64,000 bases of DNA. Source: Linnemannia elongata. Its lineage: Eukaryota; Mortierellomycota; Mortierellomycetes; Mortierellales; Mortierellaceae. Location of the stretch: positions 310,001-374,000 of the forward strand of contig JAXBDG010000003.1 of the NCBI GenBank assembly GCA_036320915.1, in the 5' to 3' direction. Under the pieces are notes generated by a model that saw nothing but the letters and a program-made list of their open reading frames with translations, did not search any database and was not told the origin of the DNA. A program made the translations under genes and the position numbers. Of the stretch, positions 42,891 to 53,015 are shown piece by piece. How positions within the stretch are numbered: the stretch's first letter is position 1; every line of letters begins with the position of its first letter.

Positions 42891-43697
42891 AACGAGTAAA
42901 CAAACAAACACATCGCAATCATAGCCTGCCCGTTTTTTAATACTCTTTTCTACATCTACATCTTTCAGTTACGAAAGCATTTCATAAATGAATTCAATGG
43001 TCAATGCCACCTAATCTGAGTTTGTTTTTTTTCCTATTGCACTTTCCTCTCTCTCTCACGCTCTTTCTCTATCTCTCTTTTCTTTCTCACACACACTCTC
43101 TCTCTTCCTCACTTCTGCATCTCCCTTTACCTTTCTCCATCTATCCCACTTCTCTCCTTCCCTCACACTAAAGGAAAAAAAATAAAATAAAACCTTGAAT
43201 CGAGAGAGACACAGAACGTTAAAAAGGTCCGATACCAAAAGAAAAAGAAAAACAAAAAAAGGCTCGTTCTCTCGAATTCTCTCCCTGAACCTTTCATTTC
43301 CGCTCGGTCGATACATGTGGGGTAGGGTATGGGGGGCGGTGTGGGCGGAGAAAGAATAGAAAGAACAGACACCCAAACACAAAAAAAAATATGCACAGAG
43401 GTGTGTGTTTGGGCTAGATTCCTTTCTCTCCTTTCTGTACTTGGTTGCTAGCTTGCTTTTGCTCTCACGCTTTCGTACCCTATCTTTCTCGAATTTTTCT
43501 TTCCGTCGGGATCGTTGCTCACTTGTGGGTGAAGAAGAAGAGGGGAGAACGAAAGAAAAAAAAGTTGTGGGAGATGGGTTGGGCGGGTGGGTGTGGTTGC
43601 TTGCATAAGAGGAGGAAAGGGGAAAAAGTATGGAAAGAAGGAAAAAGAATGACCTACGGCGTACAGGCGTGCATGCGTGTGCGTGTGTATTGTGGGT

Positions 43698-43699
<2 letters not shown>

Positions 43700-43722
<23 letters not shown>
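43700..43722. repeat. (GA)n microsatellite
   Basis: About 23 bp of GA repeats within a purine-rich tract. Confidence 0.85.
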
Positions 43723-43733
<11 letters not shown>

Positions 43734-44340
43734 GGCGTTGGAGAGAGGAGGGAAGGAGGGACAAGGAAGGACGGGTGTGGGAAGTGACAGTAGCAAGTGG
43801 AACACAAAGTGTGAATAGATATGACAGGTAGGACGCAAGTGTGCATTACTCCCACTAACAAAAATGAGCAATGGCGTGTCTGTCCTTTCAGGTGTCGTTA
43901 TCTCTGCCTATCCTTTGCTAGTCCCTCTCCGTTGTGTTGGTCAAGGCTCAACTTATTCGTTGCCCTTCCATTACTTCCTCTCCTGCCTCTCCTTCCCCTG
44001 TCTCCGTCGCACATCGTTTTGGCTGCATATCTCTCTTAGAGACCCGTCTGCAATTGAACAAGCCATATACTATCGAGCCAGCCTAACCATGTTAACTCGA
44101 TTGTCAACTGCGAGCCGGGCTCTAGCCCTGGATCGTGCTTCTCTCCCCTCTTTCCTGTGATGTTGATGCTGTTGGGATGACTCGCCCTATCTCTCTGTCC
44201 CCTTAAACTTGTGCCCATGCCCTTTTTTGTCTGTCATGCCCTTTTTTGTCTCTCTTTCAGAATAAGCTTGCCTTGTCCCCTTTCTCCCCTCTATCTCCGT
44301 TGTGATAGTGACATCGTTTCTGCGATGGTTGCTTGCCTCG

Positions 44341-44341
<1 letters not shown>

Positions 44342-44372
<31 letters not shown>
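44342..44372. repeat. T31 homopolymer
   Basis: An uninterrupted run of 31 T in non-coding DNA, the longest homopolymer noticed in the window. Confidence 0.95.
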
Positions 44373-44373
<1 letters not shown>

Positions 44374-44561
44374 ATGGCTCGAAATATCGTCCTTCCGTCC
44401 ATCTATCTATTCATTGACCCCTAGCTAAAATGGGTCTGTCTCTCTTTTGGTGAATGGGCCATGCACTAGACACAAATCGAAATCCACAACAAGAGGTAAT
44501 GTTATGCACATGCACCCGGGCCATCCTGCGGCACAGTTTTAGTGTCCCTGGTTTTACTTGT

Positions 44562-44585
44562 TTGTGTGTGTGTGTGTGTGTGTGT
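44562..44585. repeat. (TG)12 microsatellite
   Basis: A perfect TG dinucleotide run of about 24 bp in non-coding DNA. Confidence 0.9.
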
Positions 44586-45261
44586 TTGTGTGCCCTTTTC
44601 CTCTTTTCATGATTTTCTGTTTGATTCTTGTTTTCTTTTCTTATGGCCAAACATATGCTCCCCTTTCTGATAGTTATTTTTAAACCATTCGTTTTACAGC
44701 CTTTTTGTTTTCTACGCTAATAAAGCCAACGGACTGACACAAGGAAAAAAAAAAAAAAAAGTATATCGAGAAAGGAAAAGAAAAACGACGGAGAGGAGGG
44801 GAAGGCGTTCGTGAGCTTTTTGTCCTTCTTTTGATCCGTTATTGGTACGACTGGGAAATACCCGAGATCAATGACAAGCCGAACTTTCTTCACGACACCC
44901 GATCTGACTTGACCTAGAGGGGGGATCTGTAGTAGAGCAAACCAGACAGTCGAAACTCATCTGATAGCAGTTTAACCACAGTTGATTCAATTGCTCTATT
45001 GCAGACCCGCCTCAAGCCCCCGAGGAAACACGGGAAAAGATTAACTTGTCTCTGTCTCTTGCATCATTATGTTCCTCCTTCCTCCCTCCAGGGGGGGGTC
45101 AAAGTGTAGAATTGGGAATCATATCCTTTCACTATTTAAAGGGGAGTGCGGGACTGCTTTTTGGCGAGAGGCTGAGTGCGAAATCGCGTAGACTTGGAGA
45201 AACACGCTTCTCTGGAACGATCAACTCTGCCTCCTTCACACCACATCAACAAAGAGAAGCA

Positions 45262-48200
45262 ATGGCAGACGAGAACAAGACCATCGACGACATCAACAAC
45301 CTCGCAGGAAGCGACGATGAAGACTTTGACATGGACGGCATCGATGTGGCGCAGGACGGACCCAGCAGCGAGACGATTGAGGCCATCGCTACCTTCCAGA
45401 CATTGCTCGAGGCGAATCCCAATCAATATGAGGTGCACACACAACTGATCGCCTTGCTCAAGAGTGCCGATATGTTTGAAGAGCTCCGTGAGGCGCGTGA
45501 GGCCATGAACAAGATCTATCCTTTGTCTGAAGGTACATGAATCAAAGGGGTTTCGCTGTTGTCCTGTTCTGTATTGTTTGTGGCAAAACAATTAATTTCA
45601 GACTCGTTTTGTTGTTGTAATAGACCTTTGGATGGACTGGATCAACGACGAGGTTAATATGGCGACGTCTGAGGATGAAAAGAGACATGCCCTCTCTCTC
45701 TACGAACGAGCCACCACTGAATACCTTTGTAAGTTTTGTCACACTGAACCACACTGGACCTATTACTCCGCCGTCCCCCCCCCCCCCCCCCCCGTTTGTG
45801 TTACAGACTGTCTTTCACCCTGTTTTGGACTGATTAGGGTCTACAACATTGTACCAATGAAACAAATACAAACCTATCGATCGCCTCTTTTCTCTACATA
45901 TTAGCTATCAAGATCTGGAAGTCATATGTCGACTATGCTCTGCAGGAGTACAACGAGTCAAAAGAGTACCAGGATGCATTAGAGGAAGGAGAAGTTGTTG
46001 TCAACGCCCAGGAGCTGAACAAGATCTTCAAAAGGGCGGACAAGTGGACTGGGTATCATATCCCTGAGAGTCATAACATTTGGGATATCTGGATAGAATT
46101 CGAACTCGAGAGCCTTGCAGCCCAGGTAAAACGGTGGTGCTACTTATCTTGTGTCATAGCGATCTGACATGCAAGCATGGTGCCAACTCTAACATTTTAT
46201 TTTAATTTACCTATCGATTTGAATTGTTTATCTAGGATCCTGCATTGTAGGTTACCATTTTCGTCCTTGCCGATGCATGCATACCGTCACAGTTGTTTGT
46301 ACAGGAGACTAATCAAGATGCATACTTGATTTATTATACTAGACCTGAGGATGTCAGGAGAGTGAAAAAGATGTATCTGGACAGGATCGCAATCCCACAT
46401 GCTACACTGGAAGACACATTTTCGGCACTGTCTCCATTCATTACTAAATACGAGCCCGAGGAGTACGAAAAGACAATGGAAAACTGCAGTAAAATCAATG
46501 CCGCCACACGCAAGCTGTTGACTGAACGGGAGGCGTTTGAGCAGAACTTGGTAAGAGCTCAGTTTAGTCTAAGCGTTTCTCTTTTCGATCGGAGTTCTAT
46601 GAACACAACAAAAACTGACCCTTCTGTACTGTATATTATAGGTTGCAACGGGGAACAGCGTGGAGGCATTTACAAGCTATTTGACCTATGAGATGCGGCC
46701 GGAGCGGAGACATTTTGCAAGGACGCGGACATTATTCGAGAGGGCTGTTGCGGTACACTGTCTTGTGCCTTCAGTCTGGATCGACTATATCACCTTCTTG
46801 ATGTCTATGGTAACGCTCCACAGTCTTACTTGTGCATTTTGTTTCTCGAACGTAGGCATGTTAAAGTGAACGTACTTATAGTGGCCTTGTCCCATATTTT
46901 ACCTTACTGTAGAACTCGCAAAAGGCAGGATACGATCTGAACCCCAGCGAGGTGCTGAGTATCGCCGAAAGATCAACAAGGAACTGTCCATGGTCAGGAG
47001 ATCTCTGGGAAAGTCGGTTCCTTCTGATGGTATGTCGCGGAAAAATTAATTCGGTACACGATCATGCCTACCCGTCTCCGTGGGAGAATTGGTTGGAATG
47101 GATGCTCACATATAGTCTTCTGCCTTATGTATGGATCACCAATAGGAAATATACAACAGGCCTGAACAGGAATTGAATGGTAAGTTGAAGCAGAATTAAT
47201 ATCAGGGGGAAGGTAACGCGTTTCGTGTGATAATCTCTAACGCATATCTTGCATTTATCCAATCTTTGCCCTGCTTAGCATTGTTTGCTAGTGCACTGAG
47301 CGATGCTACTCTGTTGGCAAGTCCCCAGGAACTTTCCAAGGTTCTGCAGGCCAGATGCTCATATGTTGTCCGTGCGGAGAAAAAAGACGAAGGTAAAGTG
47401 ATTATGATAACTGTGGCTTTTGCTTATATGTACGCTCGATCATATACATAGAGTAGGCACTGATATGAAACATGTTCTACGTAATAGATGGCAAAACCAA
47501 GATTAGAGCGGCATTCGAGCATGCAGGAGCTGTCCTTGAGTCAGGTAAATACAAGCAGAGTTACAAGGCATCGATCATAATCTGAACCTTACTTAATTGA
47601 TAACAATAACTGATTCTGTTTCTTTCTCGTCTAATATAAACATAGTGGGAGGAGATCCTTATTGCAAGTTTGAACAGTTCTGGATCGAGATTGAGGCTGG
47701 ACCTCTTGAGAATGGGGATAATGCGCGTGCAATGTGGACCAAGATTGAGAGCAAGCTCAAGGCATCCTCAGAGTCATGGCTGGCGCGTGTGGCACTGGAA
47801 AAGTAAGTTCCGCTTTCGCGAAGGCAATTCATGACATTCTGTCGTTGTGTATCGTTTACCTGTGTTATTGCGTTATGAAAGGGTTACTCAATTCGCAGTT
47901 TATGTTTCATCGTGCATATATTAGGCGATTGGGAAGCCCGAAGCAAGTGCGTCAGATTTTCGCAAAGGCACGCAATGCTGCCAAGCAGATCGACTGGCCA
48001 GAAAAGATCTTTGAGGCATGGCTGTTGTTTGAGCGGGAGCATGGAACTGTCTCAGAATACAAGGAGGCTCTGACTCGGTCTCGTGCTGCGATGAAAACCG
48101 TCGAACATCTCCGCGCAGAGGTAACAACAGTCAAGCATGCGGTGGAAGTGCGAGTTACGCCCTGGTAGTCAGCAGTTGTCTAACAACCTGTCTTATATTG

Positions 48201-50406
48201 TACATCCAACATAGGCTGCGCTTAATAGTGCATACGTGGATCAGAGCGCATATGTCGTGGCAGAACCTGCTGCGCCCATCGAGGAGCCGACACCTGTAAG
48301 TCGATACCTTTGTGAACAGTTTCAGGATTGTGTGTAAAAAAATAGTTATATACCAGCAGGCTAAATTGCTATGAACTTCTTATAGGTGACTACCAAGAAG
48401 AGAAAGGTTTCATTCCAGGATGAAGTGGAGACATTCAAAATCCCGAAAGTAGAGTCAAAGGCTAAGGGAAAGGGAAAGGAAAAGTCGGATGAGGTTGCGG
48501 AGCAAACCCCTGTCAAGGAGTAAGTCACCTGCAGTCAATCTTGGACATTTGATTCTCCATCCTCGCTGTTTTTACTGAGAGCTAATATCCCAAGCCCAAT
48601 GTTATTTCGTTGCGATAGTCATTCAAGCCATTCACGGAAGCCGCTGGATATCAGTGCTGGACGACACGAAGATACCTTGTTTGTTGTTAACTTTAGAGAG
48701 GACACGACAGCGGCTATGTTGAAGGAGATGTTCGGCGAGGTAAGATTGGAAAGCCTTTGGACGCTCTTTGGCTTGCCTTCTTGTGGTTTGAATGTCAACC
48801 TACTAACCAGCTTACCTGAACTTGTATTTATAGTATGGCACAGTGCTCCGATGCACAATGGCAGCGCCCAAGCAGGGCAAAGCACGGTATTTTGCATACG
48901 TCCAGATGTCCAAGCCTGTAAGTTTTTTACCTTCTATCGGCCGATTTCGAGACGTACTTGGGAGATTATAGGCAGTACTTTTGAGCTCTAATTATGTTCA
49001 TCGTTCATATTTATTGCCTTCACATAGGAAGAGGCAGAAGCAGCACTGGCTTTGGATGGACGGGATGTGGGCCACAGGTTAGGTCTTCAGGTCAGGATCT
49101 CGGACACGAACAAAGCTTCACGAGCGCCTCCCTCTGCAAAGCCTCCGTAAGATATTACTCATTTTTCGCGCTTATGATTGTGGCTCGAATAGTCCTCTCA
49201 CTGACTCAGTGTTGCTTACTTGAACTGTCGTGACCTACTAGATTGCCCAAGGAGAGTCGACACGAGCTGAGCGTGAAAGGGCTGGACATTGATGTCAAAG
49301 ATGAGGATCTCCGCAAGTTGATCTCCTTGGTAAGCATGGGATTACGTTGTATCTTGCAAAAGTAAGCGCAATGAGATGCATTATGTTGGCTATTACCTAA
49401 CCTATGGTATATACGCGATCCTTCGACTTTTTAGTATGCTGATCCTGAGCACGTATATGTGCAGAGGCAAGCTGATGCAAAGGGAGGCACCTGGGCCAAT
49501 GTCAAGTTCCACACCGAGGTACGCGCTCTCTCTCTCTCTCTCTCTCTTATTACCTCACTTATCGCTCATTATGTTGTTGTAGGCGTGCCCCATACATATA
49601 TCTCCGGCCTTGGTTGTTAACACTTTCTGCACTCTCTTCATTTTTACCAGGCGGATGCAGATGCAGCGGTGGCGATGAACGGACTTTCTTTCCAGGGCAA
49701 GACGCTGGAAGTAACCCGCCGGATGTTCAAGAACCCAGAGTATGAAGGGTTGACGAGAACCGAGAAAAGGAAACTCAAGGCCAAGAAGTCTGAGGAGAAG
49801 CGAGCTCAAGGCGGTGGTCAAGATGACTCTAATCATAACGATGGTGGCAAGACTCAGGATGTTGAAATGACGGAGACATCTGCAAGAAAATCCGGAGATA
49901 AGGTGCCAGCTGAGTCGTCCTCTGCCTCTGCAAAGTCAGATTCTGCAACCATTGCCAAACCAGCACCACCAACGTAAGTTTTCTTGGCTGTTTGTTGACA
50001 AGTTCTTCGGTGTAAAAGTATATTTACGCTCTTAATTATTCACGTTAAAATAACTTTGTTGTTCGCTTCGCGTAAAACCTATAGGAACCCGATGACAAAA
50101 CTGACGGCTATGGCACCGAGGTCGATGCAACCCAGGAACACGATGCAGGCAGGAAAGGCGCTACGGGCAAGGCCACCGCGGTCTGCTGGCACAGGAACTC
50201 CCCTTGGCGCTTTCAAGGCAGCCTCTACTTCGTCTACAGGATCGTCGTCAAGCGGAGCAGGAGAAGCATCTGTGACAGGAGAAACAGCTGCTACTGGAGA
50301 GGGCGGAAAGGGTGCGGAAGCAGCAGCAGCACCTGTGGCACCCAAGAGTAATGCCGAGTTCCGAGCCCTGATGCTCAGCGGTGGTCTCAAGAAGTCTCGT
50401 CAATGA
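45262..50406 (+). CDS. SART3/Prp24-like U4/U6 snRNP recycling factor
   Basis: Twenty exons with agreeing GT-AG phases and 1,013 residues: 45262-45532, 45624-45728, 45905-46125, 46305-46550, 46642-46809, 46913-47029, 47146-47179, 47279-47392, 47488-47544, 47646-47802, 47925-48120, 48215-48295, 48386-48519, 48619-48739, 48834-48917, 49028-49146, 49242-49329, 49435-49518, 49651-49973, 50085-50406. It has an acidic N terminus, HAT repeats to ~560 (LSEDLWMDWINDE, NIWDIWIEFE, SESWLARVALE), a basic NLS-like stretch (KKRKVSF, KGKGKEK), then two RRMs: RNP2 LFVVNF with RNP1 ARYFAYVQ, and LSVKGLDIDV with GTWANVKF. The C-terminal NAEFRALMLSGGLKKSRQ matches the LSm2-8-binding box of SART3/Prp24. The protein anneals U4 and U6 RNAs after splicing in the nucleus. 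Human SART3 is 963 residues. A decayed partial copy lies at 62523-63450. Confidence 0.93.
45774..45793. repeat. C20 homopolymer in SART3-like intron 2
   Basis: A run of about 20 C on the plus strand within intron 2 (45729-45904). Unusual beside the T and A runs elsewhere. Confidence 0.9.
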
Positions 50407-50620
50407 GTTTGACACGTGAGAGGTGTTTCGTTTTTCGATCCCTTTTTCTTGCTTTTTTTTTTTTTTTTTTTTTTTTTCTTTGCTGCTTGCAGCGACATTA
50501 AATGACTATTTGCTGCATCAGGCTAGGTTTTTTCTTTTCTTTGAGTGCGATGCAAGATTTAATTGAGTTGGATAAACATGCAGGATGAGGTGGGGATGTG
50601 TAGAAAAGTAAACAGAGATC
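50407..50620. other. Convergent 3' region with T25 run
   Basis: 214 bp between convergent stops. It contains T25 (50453-50477), which probably lies in the 3'UTR or just beyond the SART3-like mRNA. ATTAAA near 50498 is a candidate poly(A) hexamer. Confidence 0.55.
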
Positions 50621-51337
50621 TTATACAAAAGAAGGAAGGGTCCAGCGCTTGATCTCCTTCATAGGGTAAGGTAACCCGCTGGCCTTATTACGTCCCTCAA
50701 TCGAGTATATGACTACATCCCAGCCTTCATTCTCGATCGTGGTACCGGCAGGGATATCGATCATTGGGATCTTTTCTTGTGCGAGGCGCGTTGCTTGGTT
50801 TGTGAACTCGACGCGTTCTGTCAGGAGGTTGGTGTCAGGGGTGATGGTGGTGAGAGCTGATTGGACCACAACGTTATTGTCGTCCCAGTAGCAGAGGGAG
50901 AGGTGATTGATTTGCTTTTTGCGGAGGCCTAGGTCTGGGAATGTTTGGGAGAGGGTTTGGAGGAGGTTGAGAAGGTAAGAGGAGGGAGTTATGCCGATAA
51001 GGAGGAGGGTTGGGTTTGGGCGGTAGCAGCCGTTGATAACTGTCTTTGGGGAGGTTGGTTGTTGTTGTGTTCCCGCAGGAGTGGTCGAAGTAAGGGTTGT
51101 TTGGAGGTGGGTATACCAGGTATCGATGTGGTCGAGGATTGCTGGGACGGTGGTGGTGTGAGTGGGTGGGGTAGGAGTGTTGAAGAATCCGACCATTGTT
51201 GAATGGGGTGGGTAGCGGGTTGCTTCGTTTCCTGCGAAGGGTGTTTGGGTAGTGGCGGTGAAGTAATGGGAGAGTTGAGTGTGTAGGGTGGAGTGGAGGG
51301 ATGGTTCTAGGTAGATGATTAGTTCTGGGGGTGGCAT
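50621..51337 (-). CDS. 2H phosphoesterase-like protein (RNA ligase/CPDase fold candidate)
   Basis: A 238-residue single-exon frame, ATG 51337 to TAA 50621. Two His-x-Ser/Thr motifs stand exactly 100 residues apart: YPPHSTMVGFF (H45, T47) and INHLSLCYW (H145, S147), each in a beta-strand-like context. This is the hallmark of the 2H superfamily, whose members cut or form 2',5'- or 2',3'-cyclic phosphodiester bonds in RNA or ADP-ribose derivatives. A Pro/Thr-rich loop (TPTPPTHTTT, TSTTPAGTQQQ) lies between. The substrate cannot be told. It is convergent with the SART3-like gene, with stops 214 bp apart. Part of this gene was copied into the relic at 62523-63450. Confidence 0.65.
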   Translation of the reverse strand: MPPPELIIYLEPSLHSTLHTQLSHYFTATTQTPFAGNEATRYPPHSTMVGFFNTPTPPTHTTTVPAILDHIDTWYTHLQTTLTSTTPAGTQQQPTSPKTVINGCYRPNPTLLLIGITPSSYLLNLLQTLSQTFPDLGLRKKQINHLSLCYWDDNNVVVQSALTTITPDTNLLTERVEFTNQATRLAQEKIPMIDIPAGTTIENEGWDVVIYSIEGRNKASGLPYPMKEIKRWTLPSFV

Positions 51338-53015
51338 TGTTGAATGGGTTAGGGGTTTGTGGAAGAGGGGGTGATGGTAAGAAGGATGAGGCAGGAGATG
51401 TGGATGGAGAGGAAGGAAAAAAAAAAAAAGAGAGATGGTGATTTAAAGAGAGAGAAAATTAGGGGTTGGGTACAAAACACAGAGTGTTGTATTGCTTGTC
51501 CGATTGAAACTTGCGCCACCAAAAAAAGGGTGTTTGTTCATTGGCACAAAACAGATCTACAAACGACTGCAAGAATAGCTTTGGTCCAGATCCTTGGACT
51601 CCTGTCTTCAAAAAAAATAAATGTCATGGGGAAGGGGGTTGGGGCATCGAAGGTGAACTGTTTGCTTTTGAATCGTATTTGATATTAAAATAGAGGGAAG
51701 TTGTGTAGTATGAGCTTTTTCGCTTCCAGGAACGATCTAAAAAGGCCCGATTAGATTTAGGTGGGAGGCGCACCTTGACAGATCAAGGCAAAGGGCTGAA
51801 TAGAGTCAAGAACTTTTTTGTCCATGCCTCTGCTTGTATGCATGTGTACGTGTGTGATATCAAACAAATAGGGTTGGACGAGGGATAGTGGAAGAAGACC
51901 TTGTGATCGATCAAAAGAAGAGAAGGCAATGGCCTAAGGGAAAGCAATGCAAGGCAAAAATACAAGATGGTTTGCCATCTTCATATGCATTATATTTCCT
52001 TAGTACGCCTGTCCATGTTTATGCTCCCACTTCCATCTTTTTCTCCTCTTTCCCTTCCTTCTCTTCCTTCTTGTCCTCCTTTTCATTCTCTTCCTCCTCC
52101 GATATCCACCTCCCCATTGTCATTGTCAGCACCTTTTCATCTCATTCACCATCATCACTTGTCCAGCATTCGCCTTTCTTGCTTTCATTCGTAAAACTCC
52201 TGCATCAGGAATCTGCTCCTTTCGCCAAAACAACCATACACTTATTCAAAAGAGAGTACGCCTTGTCCGGCAAACAGAGTAGCAACGAAAACGGTTCTCA
52301 CACTCGCCTCTTAAAAGCTCTCTCTCTAACATGCACCCAATTGCCTTTTCACATAATATAGTCAACATATTCCTTCGTGCTCCTTCATAGCCCATAACTG
52401 GGCAAGTCTTTTCCAACAGGGATAAGACCAACAGCAACCCAATTGCTCCATTACCCGGAGACTCGTACAAAATTCATAAAGAAAAGTAGGTATTTTCTGC
52501 TGACATTGCCTCTGCTCCAACAACATTGAAGGTCCCGACTCACTTTTTCCCGCGGAACAGGTTCAATTGCTAATACCATCTCTCCATTTAGATACACCAA
52601 AAAAGAAAACTAAACAAAACAAAAAAAAACTTCAGCATTGACCGTCAGTCTTGCCAAAATCAAGCACAAAGAAAATAGCAAACAGGAACCACAGTAGGTG
52701 CCTCGGTCTTATTGAGAGTAATCCCGTCAGAAGACTTCCTTGCATGTTGACAACACGACTCATGGGGCTATTTTCCCTCTTATTGTTTGTTTGTGCCGTT
52801 TTCTTAGAGCACTCGCTTTTGTTACTCATCTCCGCCCTCAGTCGACCGACTCCAAATCCATCTTCGCAAACCTCGTACTCAATTACAGAAGCGACCTCAA
52901 GGTACGCACTTTGCAAAACATGCATCGCCCTTACATGCCAACCTTGCAAGTTCGCCTACATAATTATTTTGATTGCTAACACTCGTTGTCGTTGTTATCC
53001 ATAACAGCTCGTAAC
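51338..53015. promoter_or_regulatory. Upstream region of NLR-5, homologous to the NLR-4 upstream region
   Basis: No gene seen. From about 51930 to 53015 it is the inverted counterpart of about 26060-27010. A likely 5'UTR intron ends just before the start: donor GTACGC near 52905, TTGCTAAC branch motif near 52973-52980 and an ACAG acceptor near 53007, seven bases before the ATG at 53016. The A-rich DNA at 51415-51430 next to the 2H-phosphoesterase start belongs to that gene's 5' flank. Confidence 0.55.

Larger units (their letters stand above)
41648..45261. other. 3.6-kb gene-poor region rich in microsatellites
   Basis: CT-, GA- and T-rich DNA without a convincing gene. It holds TCGAG pentamers near 42186-42205 and several dinucleotide or homopolymer runs listed separately. 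A 64-codon plus-strand frame at 42490-42684 has a plausible hydrophilic end but no recognised family. The last ~250 bp before 45262 is the SART3-like promoter and 5'UTR. Confidence 0.5.

Noticed and set aside
43056..43871. Minus-strand 271-codon open frame
   Set aside because: Low-complexity Ser/Leu/Phe and Arg/Lys/Glu stretches produced by CT and GA repeats. No splice or domain support.
46236..46250. Possible micro-exon within the intron before exon 4 of the SART3-like gene
   Set aside because: It would shift the frame or add a stop. Direct joining of 46125 to 46305 keeps phase 0 and the expected sequence.
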